A DNA stretch of 64,000 nt from Enterocloster clostridioformis (GTDB lineage Bacteria; Bacillota; Clostridia; Lachnospirales; Lachnospiraceae). The stretch lies in NCBI RefSeq assembly GCF_020297485.1, contig NZ_JAIWZC010000001.1, positions 2,480,001-2,544,000 of the forward strand, read 5' to 3'. The translations under genes were made by a program, and so were the position numbers. The notes below the pieces were generated by a model. It did no database searches and had not been told where the DNA came from. It saw only the letters and a list, made by a program, of their open reading frames with translations. Below, one piece after another: positions 35,298-43,128 of this stretch. Positions within the stretch are counted from its first letter, which is position 1. The number at the start of each line of letters is the position of its first letter.

Positions 35298-36547
35298 TTA
35301 AATTACTAATGGTATCCCGGCATATGTCCACTTAAATGGGTGTGCTGTAAGATTGTATTGTTCAATAAAGCGCAGGATGCTTGCTTCCAGTTCTTCTATT
35401 GATAGGTAGCTTTTCCGCTTCAGCAGCTTCCGGTTAATGATGCCAAACCATATCTCAATCTGGTTCATCCAGGAACTGTGTTTCGGAGTATAGACAAAGC
35501 GGATCCGGTGGGAAGGGTCATGCAGGAAATCCGCTCGGCTTTCCATACTTTTAAGGATCCCTGTTTTCCCTTTTTTGCCCAGTTCCACGCCAAGGGCACA
35601 GGCTTCTGCCACAAAGCGGACAAGGGCTTCCGATTTATGGGTGTTTAGGCCATCGCATATAAATGTCCATGGGGCTTGCGGGTCTGTCCCTACCAATGCT
35701 TTCACGGCTTCCACAAAATCCTCTTCTGTGCGTGTGGAGTTTAAATACGGCATTTCCATACGGCCCGTTGCAACATCAAAGAACCCGATGAGGCTGGTCG
35801 TGCCATGGCGGATATACTCAAACTCCATTTTGGCGCACTGGCCGGGTAATGGGAGCTTGTCAGGATATTTATGTTCCAGCGCTTGTACCCCGGTCATTTC
35901 ATCCGTGGAAACAATGTGTGCACCTTCCCGGCTTTGTTCCTGGGCACTCTGGTACAGGCCGCAGATTTCGTTTACTTTCCGCGCAAAAGATTCCGGGGCT
36001 TCCGTCTTTTCCGAAGAATGAAGCCAGTAACGGATTTTGTGGGGATGTAAATCTACCTCATTTTTAAAAAACGGCTGACAGATTTCTCAGAAATCTGTTC
36101 AGCGATCCCCTGCTTTTTAATTTCTGCCACTAACAGCGGGAGACTCCACTGGCTTACTTCGTACCCAAAATCATTTGGGCTGCTGCAGGCAAGGTCGATG
36201 ATCCGCATGATCTGGTCCGGCGTAAAAACAGACGGGGCACCGGGGCGTTTTTTATCGGACAGGACTGCCCGTATCTCATCTTCAAGCTTTTTCGGGTCGT
36301 CCATTTCAATCCTCCGCAAGGCTGGGAGCGCCGCGAGGAACCGACTGCGCCAGGTGGCAACATTATTATAATGAAGCCCGACCTGTGGTGCAATATTCTG
36401 GTTGAGTTCCCCCTGTGACGCAAGCAGGACAATGCTGGCTCTTTTGACCAGTCCTGACGGAAGGGAGCGGCTTTTTGAAAAAGCAGATAATATGTTTTTC
36501 ATGGCATCAGATAAAACCGGGATAGTATCAATTGTTTTCCTTCGCAT
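35298..36547 (-). CDS. IS630-family transposase made by -1 frameshift (orfA 36547-36053, orfB to 35298)
   Basis: orfA, from the ATG at 36547, encodes helix-turn-helix DNA-binding segments (SLPSGLVKRASIVLLASQG, APQVGLHYNNVATWRSRF) and stops at 36053 after SRFLKMR. orfB in the -1 frame is open from 36062 and encodes the DDE catalytic domain: IVSTDEMTG (first Asp), FICDGLNTHKS (second Asp), WMNQIEIWFGIINRKLL (Glu). The first Asp lies upstream of the first ATG of orfB, so only a fusion protein (about 416 residues) has the full triad. A canonical T TTA AAA heptamer in the correct phase sits at 36062-36068. Confidence 0.85.
36062..36068 (-). promoter_or_regulatory. -1 ribosomal frameshift slippery heptamer
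   Basis: On the minus strand the codons TTT TTA AAA ATG contain T TTA AAA in the X XXY YYZ phase. Slipping one base back gives AAT GAG GTA and enters the catalytic frame. A near-perfect hairpin (36074-36103) lies just upstream on the mRNA. Confidence 0.75.
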
Positions 36548-36628
36548 AATAACCCATCCATTCTTTAGTGATAGAATTATTATGCACCGACTACAATAAA
36601 AAAGCAACGTCTATTCATTATTATTTTG

Positions 36629-36640
36629 GCAATGCTGTAC
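36629..36640 (-). repeat. IS630 right terminal inverted repeat
   Basis: GCAATGCTGTAC, next to the TA at 36641-36642. Confidence 0.85.
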
Positions 36641-36724
36641 TAGTCTGTCAACAGGCAGGTACCGGTGGAAATAGAAGATACCTCTGTAAAAGCCTGTCTT
36701 TCAAGCAAGAAATAATAATACAAA

Positions 36725-36769
36725 AAGCCCTGCGCGGCCTGCCCTTTTAAGGCAGCCCATGCAGGACTT
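36725..36769 (-). terminator. Terminator of the dctPQM operon
   Basis: AAGCCCTGC...GGCCTGCC pairs with GGCAGCCC...GCAGGACTT. On the minus strand it runs into T5. Located 14 bp after the dctM stop. Confidence 0.85.
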
Positions 36770-36782
36770 ATAAAACAACGGA

Positions 36783-38072
36783 TTACATACCCGTACCATA
36801 AATCATATTCGGCAGGAACAGCACCAAATCCGGGAAGAATACGCAGATAGCCAGCGTTGCCAGGATAGCTATGAACAACGGCAGCGAATACTTCGTGGTC
36901 TCCTGCACCGAACAGTCCATGATATTGGAACAGGTGTACAGTGCAACTCCAACCGGAGGCGTGGAACAGCCCATGGTAACAATGGTCATCATGATGATGC
37001 CGAAGTGAACCGGGTCAATGCCGTACTGTGTGATAATTGGAATCAGTATCGGGGTAACGATCAGGGTGATGACCGTAGTCTCCATAAACATACCGAACAC
37101 AGTCAGCATAATTAAAATCAGTAGCAGAAGCACGTATTTATTGCTGGTCAGACCTACCAGCAGAGTTGTCAAAGTCTTTGGCAGCTGGTCAAATACAACG
37201 CCGTAGCTGAATATGCCGGAGAAAGCCAGAATCATGGTAATCACGGATAAATCCTTTACGCTGTCCACGATACACTTCTTAAACTTCTCAAGGTTCAGTT
37301 CCTTATAAATGAAGATACCTACAAACAGTGCATAGAACACGGCAAAGGCACCGGATTCCGACGGGGTCATGACGCCGAAACGAATCAGCACAATCAGCAG
37401 GATTGGGAACATAAGCGCCCATATACTCTCAAAACAGGACTTGATGATAACCCCTGGAGGTGATGGCTTATCATGGTCCGGCTGATATCCGTAGTGGCGC
37501 GCGGACCAGGAGGTGGCAAGCATCATGAAGATACACATAATGATACCTGGAAGGAATCCGGCTACGAACAGGCGTCCAATGGAAACCTCGCCCACGGTTC
37601 CGTACAGAATCAGGCCCATGGACGGCGGAATTGTGGCTACAATCAGTCCTGACAGACAGTTGATTGCAGCGGCCCAGCCCGGTGCATAGCCTCTCTTTGT
37701 CATCTCAGGCCCAAGGATACGGCATTCCATGGCTGCATCCGCAACCGCGGAACCGGATACGCCGCCCATCAGGGTTGAGAGAACCACGGAAACCTGTCCA
37801 ATGGAACCGTACATATGGCCGGTCAGCACGTTTGCCAGCTTTACCAGACGGGATGTGATGCCGGTGTTGTTCATCAGGTTACCGGCAAAAATGAACAGCG
37901 GAATCGCAAGCATGGTAAAGGACTGGGTGGTGGACAGGGATTTCTGCACCAGAATGGTCCACGGAATCTCCGGCCTCATTAGGAAGAAGGAAAATCCGGA
38001 CACCGCTATCGCAAAGGCCACCGGCATTCCAAGGAACAGGAGAATTAAGAAAAATCCAACCGCACTTAACAC
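36783..38072 (-). CDS. dctM: TRAP transporter large permease (DctM family)
   Basis: 429 residues with about 12 helices. It carries out Na+-coupled secondary uptake of the ligand delivered by DctP. Family motifs: LFLGMPVAFAIAVSG near the N-terminus, AIPLFIFAGNLMNNTGIT, LMGGVSGSAVADAAM, AAINCLSGLIVATIPPSMGLILYG, and TMGCSTPPVGVALYTCSNI near the C-terminus. It overlaps the dctQ stop by 1 nt. Last gene of dctP-dctQ-dctM. Confidence 0.96.
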   Translation of the reverse strand: MLSAVGFFLILLFLGMPVAFAIAVSGFSFFLMRPEIPWTILVQKSLSTTQSFTMLAIPLFIFAGNLMNNTGITSRLVKLANVLTGHMYGSIGQVSVVLSTLMGGVSGSAVADAAMECRILGPEMTKRGYAPGWAAAINCLSGLIVATIPPSMGLILYGTVGEVSIGRLFVAGFLPGIIMCIFMMLATSWSARHYGYQPDHDKPSPPGVIIKSCFESIWALMFPILLIVLIRFGVMTPSESGAFAVFYALFVGIFIYKELNLEKFKKCIVDSVKDLSVITMILAFSGIFSYGVVFDQLPKTLTTLLVGLTSNKYVLLLLILIMLTVFGMFMETTVITLIVTPILIPIITQYGIDPVHFGIIMMTIVTMGCSTPPVGVALYTCSNIMDCSVQETTKYSLPLFIAILATLAICVFFPDLVLFLPNMIYGTGM

Positions 38073-38554
38073 TAATTAACCCCCCATTCTTTCATTGGTT
38101 TCCTGATATCACCGAGCACCTTGCCTATCATGCTGAAAAACATCAGTAGGGAGCCCACCGGTACCGCCAGGGTACACCAGGCATAGCTCATCTTCAGGGT
38201 ATTAAAGGTACGGTTCCAGCTCTGGGACACCAGCAGGAATCCGTAAACAATCAGAATCAATAAAAACAGCAGCATGAAAAAGTCAAACACCAGCATCAGA
38301 GTCTTCTGGACCGCCTTGGGGAACCGGTTGGACAGCATGTCGATTCGAATCAGGCCGCCGCTCTTGATGATGATATCAGAGCCGATAAAGGTCAGCCATC
38401 CAAATGCCAGCAGCGAAACATCCTGGGCCCAGTTCACCGGCATTCCGATGGTTCTGGCCACTGCGGACCAGAACACCAGAACGGCAATCATGCATAACAT
38501 TGCACCGGCCAGAAGCTCCTCTGTCTTTAAAATAACAGCAGAAATTTTTTTCAT
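38072..38554 (-). CDS. dctQ: TRAP transporter small permease (DctQ family)
   Basis: 160 residues with four helices. The DctQ signature is visible in VFWSAVARTIGMPVNWAQDVSLLAFGWLTFIGSDIIIKSGGLIRIDML. It forms the membrane complex with DctM. It lies 40 bp after dctP and is coupled to dctM. Confidence 0.94.
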   Translation of the reverse strand: MKKISAVILKTEELLAGAMLCMIAVLVFWSAVARTIGMPVNWAQDVSLLAFGWLTFIGSDIIIKSGGLIRIDMLSNRFPKAVQKTLMLVFDFFMLLFLLILIVYGFLLVSQSWNRTFNTLKMSYAWCTLAVPVGSLLMFFSMIGKVLGDIRKPMKEWGVN

Positions 38555-38594
38555 TTAAAAGCTTCCTTTCTGTATTGCGGAAAGTACCCGGGGA

Positions 38595-39656
38595 TTAATT
38601 GGTCTTACCAATCTCCTTGTACAGTTTATCTCTCAGTTCAGCATAGCCAAGTTTCTCATATACAGGATCAACGGCTGCCTTAAATGGCGCAAGGTCCGGC
38701 TCTACGATGGTCATTCCTGCCTCAACCATTGCCTTCTCAGCCTCGTCAGCCTCTGTCATTACGTCAGCAGCTGTTTCCTGGCCAACCTCGATGGAGGTCT
38801 CAACCAGCAGTGTCTGTAAATCTTCCGGCAGGCTCTCAAACCAGCTCTGGCCGCAGATTAATCCCTGCATCAGCTGGAAATGTCCTGTCTTGGACTGATA
38901 CTTACACACTTCATACAGTCTGGATGGATATGTAGATGTGTTCTGTGCCTCGCAGCCCTCCAATGCCTTGGACTGGATTCCGTTGTAAACCTCGCCCCAT
39001 GACATGGAAATCGGAGTGGCGCCCATGGCCTGGATCGTCTCGGTACATACTTCCTGTCCGATGGTACGGATTCTCATGCCCTTCAGGTCATCCGGCGTAT
39101 TGATTGGCTTGTTGGTCATGAAATGACGCGGGCCGTCGTAGAATGTAAAGGACAGGATTTTAATTCCGTGATCCTTGGACAGGGAATCTGTCCAGCCCTT
39201 AAATGTATCGGTCTGTGTTATCTTATAGCACTCATCGTAGTTATCTGCGAAGTAGCCCATCATCAGAATGGAGAAATCCTTCACATACTGTCCCATGCGG
39301 GAAGCATCGGTGTTAACAGCCACATTGGCGCCCTGGATGGCCTGCTCCAGCACGTCCTCGTCACTGCCAAGCTGACCGGACGGGAACACGGTTACCTTCA
39401 GCCTGCCGCCTGATTTCTCATTTAACACATCAGCCAGCTTCTGGTAGTTCCTGGTAATCAGGGCCTGCTCTGTCTGGGAAGTGGAAATCTTTAACTCATA
39501 TACCTTGTCATCACTTGCGGCAGCCTCACTGCTGTCCCCTCCCCGGGCCTGTGTTGCAGCTGGCTGAGTATTTCCCATACCCGGCATGCCGTTGCATGCA
39601 GTCATTGCCATCATTGCCGCGGTAAGAACACCTGCTAATAATACTATCTTTTTCAT
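38595..39656 (-). CDS. dctP: TRAP transporter substrate-binding lipoprotein (DctP family)
   Basis: 353 residues. The lipoprotein signal MKKIVLLAGVLTAAMMAMTAC has Cys at about 21. The binding domain contains SGGRLKVTVFPSGQLGSDEDVLEQAIQGAN and DLKGMRIRTIGQEVCTETIQAMGATPISMSWGEVYNGIQSKALEG. The Arg in MRIR is the usual carboxylate-binding residue of the family, so an organic acid or sugar acid is the likely ligand. First gene of the operon; its promoter is covered by LacI-type operators. Confidence 0.94.
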   Translation of the reverse strand: MKKIVLLAGVLTAAMMAMTACNGMPGMGNTQPAATQARGGDSSEAAASDDKVYELKISTSQTEQALITRNYQKLADVLNEKSGGRLKVTVFPSGQLGSDEDVLEQAIQGANVAVNTDASRMGQYVKDFSILMMGYFADNYDECYKITQTDTFKGWTDSLSKDHGIKILSFTFYDGPRHFMTNKPINTPDDLKGMRIRTIGQEVCTETIQAMGATPISMSWGEVYNGIQSKALEGCEAQNTSTYPSRLYEVCKYQSKTGHFQLMQGLICGQSWFESLPEDLQTLLVETSIEVGQETAADVMTEADEAEKAMVEAGMTIVEPDLAPFKAAVDPVYEKLGYAELRDKLYKEIGKTN

Positions 39657-39699
39657 TGTTATCCCCTTTCCTTAAGTTGTCCAGCGTAACAGCTTTCGC

Positions 39700-39754
39700 T
39701 AAACGTTTACATATTTTCCTCATTTAGTATAAACGTTTACATATTTTCCATCAA
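39700..39754 (-). promoter_or_regulatory. dctPQM promoter with two tandem LacI-family operators
   Basis: On the minus strand TTGATG (39749-39754) and TATACT (39726-39731) are 17 bp apart. The palindrome TAAACGTTTA occurs at 39730-39739 (touching the -10) and 39700-39709 (downstream). Both sit within a longer direct repeat TAAACGTTTACATATTTTCC with a 30-bp period. Confidence 0.85.
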
Positions 39755-39857
39755 GCATTTTCTGCAAAAAAGTTTAACAGAATTTTAACGTTATTTTTAT
39801 GCAGTATTCACAATTCAAATTATTTTTTAAAAGTTCCCGCTTTTTTTCCGCTTTCAT

Positions 39858-39886
39858 TTTGACATTATTTCAAGAAACCTTTACAA
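39858..39886 (+). promoter_or_regulatory. lacI-type regulator promoter
   Basis: Consensus TTGACA (39858-39863), 17-bp spacer, TACAAT (39881-39886). Transcription would start near 39893. This rules out the earlier in-frame Met at 39799 and supports the ATG at 39934. Confidence 0.8.
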
Positions 39887-39933
39887 TAGCTGTGTATACA
39901 TTTTCAGAGAATCACAGGGAGGTGGACCGGAAT

Positions 39934-40944
39934 ATGGTAACAATCAAAGACGTGGCAAAAAAATGCGGCTATTCCGTCTGCACGGTATCCCGCGCCCTTT
40001 CCGGCAAAGGATACCTGAAAGAAGAGACAAAACAGAAAATACTGGAAACAGTTGCAGAACTGGGATACCGCCCCAACACCCTGGCCGTCAACCTGAAGAC
40101 CGGACGCCGACAGGCCCTGGCCCTGGTCCTGCCTTCCCTGACCAATATCTACTACACCAAGCTGGAACAGTACCTGGAGTCCTGCGCGTCAGAAAAAGGC
40201 TATATCATTTACCTGAACAACACGGAATACAGTCTGGAAAAAGAAAAACAGATATTAGAAAATTTAATCGGAATGGACATAGCGGGGGTCATCATTACCC
40301 CTGTCACCAGCCAGCATGACCATATCATGAACCTGGCAAAGTATGACATCCCCTATGTGTATTTAAACCGTTCTTACGAGGATGACATGGAACACTGTCT
40401 CCGCCTGGACAACAAAAAAGCCGCCTACGAGGCGGTTTCCTACATGATTAAGCTGGGGCACAAAAATATCGGCGGCATCTTCCAGAGCTTTGACAACCTC
40501 ACCTACCGGGAACGCTATGACGGCATGGCCCAGGCCCTCCGGGAGCACGGGCTGGACTGCCGTCCCGGCCACATGCTCTTTGACGTTAACCCGGAGGATA
40601 TGGGGACTACTCCCGGCCGGATCCTGCAGCTGCTCCAAAAACCCGACCGCCCTGAGGGGATCTTTGCCTGCAATGACATGACCGCCTTCAATATCTACCG
40701 GGCCTGTTATATACTTGGGCTGCGGATTCCGGACCATTTGTCCGTATTCGGCTACGATGACTGTATCATGGCCAATTTTGTGACGCCGCCCCTGTCAACG
40801 GTCAGCGTCCCTGTCCGCAAGCTGGCGGGAACCGCCATTGACTTCATCCATGGTTATCTGGAATCCGGCGTCCGGGCAGAGCTTCCCATATTAAAAGCTT
40901 CCCTGATTATCCGCAATTCCGTGCGCAACCTGAATTTGGATTAG
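39934..40944 (+). CDS. LacI-family transcriptional regulator
   Basis: 336 residues. The N-terminal HTH is VTIKDVAKKCGYSVCTVSRALSGKGYLKEETKQKI, with the hinge GYRPNTLAVNLKTGR. The periplasmic-binding-like effector domain has ALVLPSLTNIYYTKLEQYLE, GVIITPVTS and FGYDDCIMANFVTPPLSTV. It is divergent from dctPQM, whose promoter carries two TAAACGTTTA operators, so it is the likely repressor of that transporter. Effector unknown, probably a sugar or sugar acid. AGGGAGG precedes the ATG. Confidence 0.94.
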   Translation: MVTIKDVAKKCGYSVCTVSRALSGKGYLKEETKQKILETVAELGYRPNTLAVNLKTGRRQALALVLPSLTNIYYTKLEQYLESCASEKGYIIYLNNTEYSLEKEKQILENLIGMDIAGVIITPVTSQHDHIMNLAKYDIPYVYLNRSYEDDMEHCLRLDNKKAAYEAVSYMIKLGHKNIGGIFQSFDNLTYRERYDGMAQALREHGLDCRPGHMLFDVNPEDMGTTPGRILQLLQKPDRPEGIFACNDMTAFNIYRACYILGLRIPDHLSVFGYDDCIMANFVTPPLSTVSVPVRKLAGTAIDFIHGYLESGVRAELPILKASLIIRNSVRNLNLD

Positions 40945-42029
40945 AGCGTGTTCATATCCTTTCCCGGATACACCATCACCAGCTGGGCGCTGCCTTCCGG
41001 CCGGATTTGGTATGTCTCCACCCCGGCTGCAATCAGGAAGCTGTCCCCTGCCTTCAGACTGAGCACCTGTCCATTCTGTTCCATGGCGCAGCTTCCGGCA
41101 CACACCACACCCAGATTGAATTTTTGGTTATATCTTACCAAAGCCGGTGCGGTCACCTCCAGTTTTTCCACAAAGAAGCAGGAGGTCAGGGTTTCATCCA
41201 CCAGGCGCACCCGCCGGAAGGCGTCTGTTTCCTCCAGTACCCGGGGCTCTATCCTGCATTTTTCCATGATTTCTTCTTTGGAATACTCTGTATAATCAAA
41301 AATATCCAGGCAAAAATCCAGCCCCCGTCCCATGAACCGGCCGTCCTCCGGCACAACGATTCCCTCACGTTCAAATTCGCACCGCACCACCAAATCAGAT
41401 GGCTCCATAATTTCCAGCATGGTAATTCCCTCGCCTATGGCATGAGGCATTCCGCCCGGAATATACCAGACCTCCCCCACCTGTACCGGAATCTTCTCAA
41501 AGCAGCCGTCCATTCGGGCCTTGTCCTGTTTCTCCACAATCTCCCTCCAGCCGTCCCTTCCGGGCGTATGCTGGAATCCCAGGCGGATGTATGGACTGAT
41601 GCCCTCCCTTACATTGAGAATATAGTAGCACTCAAGCTTTCCATAGGGCATTCCCATCACTTCATTGGCAAACCGGGTGGCGGGATGGGCCTGTACGTGG
41701 AGCCGCATGGCTGAATCCAGAATTTTAAACAGGAAGCTGAGGCGCCAGCCTCCCTCCCCGCAGGCGGCAGTGCCCAGGTAAAACTCCCGGTCATCGTCTA
41801 TTATGTCCCGCAGGAATCTGGGTCCATCCGCGGTCTCCACCACGGCCAGTCCCTCGTGTGCTATGGGTTCCATTCCCGGATTGGAGGCTTCCACCATGGA
41901 GCCCACCCATTCCTCCGGCATATTGTTGTCCGCCCACCGGGCTTTTCCATGGAGCCGGTCAATTCCCGCTCCCCCTGTGTAATTTCTCCGTACCCTGTTT
42001 TCGGGCAGTTTCATAAGTCCTGTTGCCAT
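40941..42029 (-). CDS. manA: Class I mannose-6-phosphate isomerase-like protein
   Basis: 362 residues. A cupin enzyme that interconverts mannose-6-phosphate and fructose-6-phosphate, or a relative. The Zn-site segments are visible: LHVQAHPATRF, GKLECYYIL and PGGMPHAIGEGITMLEIMEPSD. The start at 42029 has AGGAGGA; the frame opens 19 codons earlier without similarity. Its 3' end overlaps the convergent LacI gene by 4 bp. Last gene of the HK-RR-DctP-manA unit, which links this TRAP-type sensor to hexose metabolism. Confidence 0.88.
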   Translation of the reverse strand: MATGLMKLPENRVRRNYTGGAGIDRLHGKARWADNNMPEEWVGSMVEASNPGMEPIAHEGLAVVETADGPRFLRDIIDDDREFYLGTAACGEGGWRLSFLFKILDSAMRLHVQAHPATRFANEVMGMPYGKLECYYILNVREGISPYIRLGFQHTPGRDGWREIVEKQDKARMDGCFEKIPVQVGEVWYIPGGMPHAIGEGITMLEIMEPSDLVVRCEFEREGIVVPEDGRFMGRGLDFCLDIFDYTEYSKEEIMEKCRIEPRVLEETDAFRRVRLVDETLTSCFFVEKLEVTAPALVRYNQKFNLGVVCAGSCAMEQNGQVLSLKAGDSFLIAAGVETYQIRPEGSAQLVMVYPGKDMNTL

Positions 42030-42060
42030 CGCGGCCTTCCTCCTGTCATAGTGTATGTGT

Positions 42061-43104
42061 CTATCGTATCTGCCGGATCTTTTCAATCAGGTCCAGATAT
42101 TCCCCTCCGTATTTCCGGTATACCGGCTCCATTGCCTGGATCCAGGCCTGCGGATCCTCGGGCTCAAGAATGATGACCCCCTCCTTCTCCAGCGCCTCAT
42201 ATGCCTTCCGGTCCGCTTCCTCTATGGCTGTCCTGTTATACTCCTGGGTCTCCTTTGCAGCCTGTACCAGCGCGTCCTGATATTCCTCCTTAAGATTTTT
42301 CCAGGTGATTTTGCTCACCAGAATCACTCCGGGCGTATAGGTATGCCTGTCCTTCACATAATAAGGGGCAACCTTATAAAACTTATTATAATAATAGCTC
42401 ACCGGCGGGTTCTCCGCCCCGTCAATGGTCCCTGACTCCAGGGCCGTATAGAGCTCCGCATAGGCAATGGGCACTGCCTCCGCCCCCAGCGCTTCCACGG
42501 TGTCGCCCATCATGGACGCCACCTGGACCCGGATTTTCAGTCCCTTCATATCCTCCAGTCTGCGGACCGGCCTGTCGGTGGTAAAGAAGTTCCTGGCCCC
42601 TTCATCCAGATAAGCCAGGCCAATCATTCCTGTACAGTCCTGGATATTATCCAGTATTTCCCTGCCCAGGTCACTGCCGCACACCTTCCAGAAGTGGTCC
42701 CTGTCCCGGAAAACATAGGGCAGCACCAGGGCAGACATCATGGGATTCCCGCTGTCCGCCAGAGACATGCTGTTGCCCCGGTACAAATCCAAAGCTCCCA
42801 TCTCCATGGACTGGTAACAGCGCGCATCGTCCCCCAGCTGGCCGGAGGGATAGATTTCAACCATCACCCTGCCGCCTGTGAGTTCACTGACCCTGTCAGC
42901 AAAATACTGGGCCGAATCTGTCAGCACATGGCCTTCCGGATTCACCTCGCCGTAGCAGAGCACGATCTCCGGTTCATTGTCCGCTCCCGCGGCTCCCTTA
43001 TTTCCCAAAATCCCATAGCCGCCCGCCAGTCCTGCAATCAGCACAGCAGCCGCGGCCCCTATCAACAACTGTTTTTTCAACTCGTTCCTCCTGACCCGGG
43101 CCAA
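42061..43104 (-). CDS. DctP-family binding protein, membrane anchored, linked to a two-component system
   Basis: 347 residues. An N-terminal helix (QLLIGAAAAVLIAGLAGGYGIL) has no lipobox Cys, so it is a signal anchor or signal peptide. The binding domain has GGRVMVEIYPSGQLGDDARCYQSMEMGALDLYRG and DMKGLKIRVQVASMMGDTVEALGAEAVPIAYAELYTALESGTIDGAENP, with the ligand-binding Arg in KIRV. No DctQ/DctM genes accompany it. It follows HK and RR genes at 24 bp, so it may be the extracytoplasmic co-sensor, or it may share the DctQM pair encoded at 36.8-38.6 kb. Confidence 0.88.
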   Translation of the reverse strand: MARVRRNELKKQLLIGAAAAVLIAGLAGGYGILGNKGAAGADNEPEIVLCYGEVNPEGHVLTDSAQYFADRVSELTGGRVMVEIYPSGQLGDDARCYQSMEMGALDLYRGNSMSLADSGNPMMSALVLPYVFRDRDHFWKVCGSDLGREILDNIQDCTGMIGLAYLDEGARNFFTTDRPVRRLEDMKGLKIRVQVASMMGDTVEALGAEAVPIAYAELYTALESGTIDGAENPPVSYYYNKFYKVAPYYVKDRHTYTPGVILVSKITWKNLKEEYQDALVQAAKETQEYNRTAIEEADRKAYEALEKEGVIILEPEDPQAWIQAMEPVYRKYGGEYLDLIEKIRQIR

Positions 43105-43128
43105 TCATTTCCTGATTCTTCCAAAACA

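Larger units (their letters stand above)
35272..36640 (-). mobile_element. IS630-family insertion sequence, 1369 bp, TA target
   Basis: Flanked by TA at 35270-35271 and 36641-36642. Terminal inverted repeats are GTACAGCATTGC at the left (35272-35283) and its complement GCAATGCTGTAC at the right (36629-36640), perfect over 12 bp, or 14 with the TA. It carries one transposase in two frames. It inserted at the tail of the GGDEF-EAL relic. TA duplication and a DDE_3-type transposase define the IS630/Tc1 group. Confidence 0.88.

Noticed and set aside
39799..39933. In-frame N-terminal extension of the LacI regulator
   Set aside because: A consensus promoter (39858-39886) lies inside it, and the ATG at 39934 has a good ribosome site and starts at the HTH.
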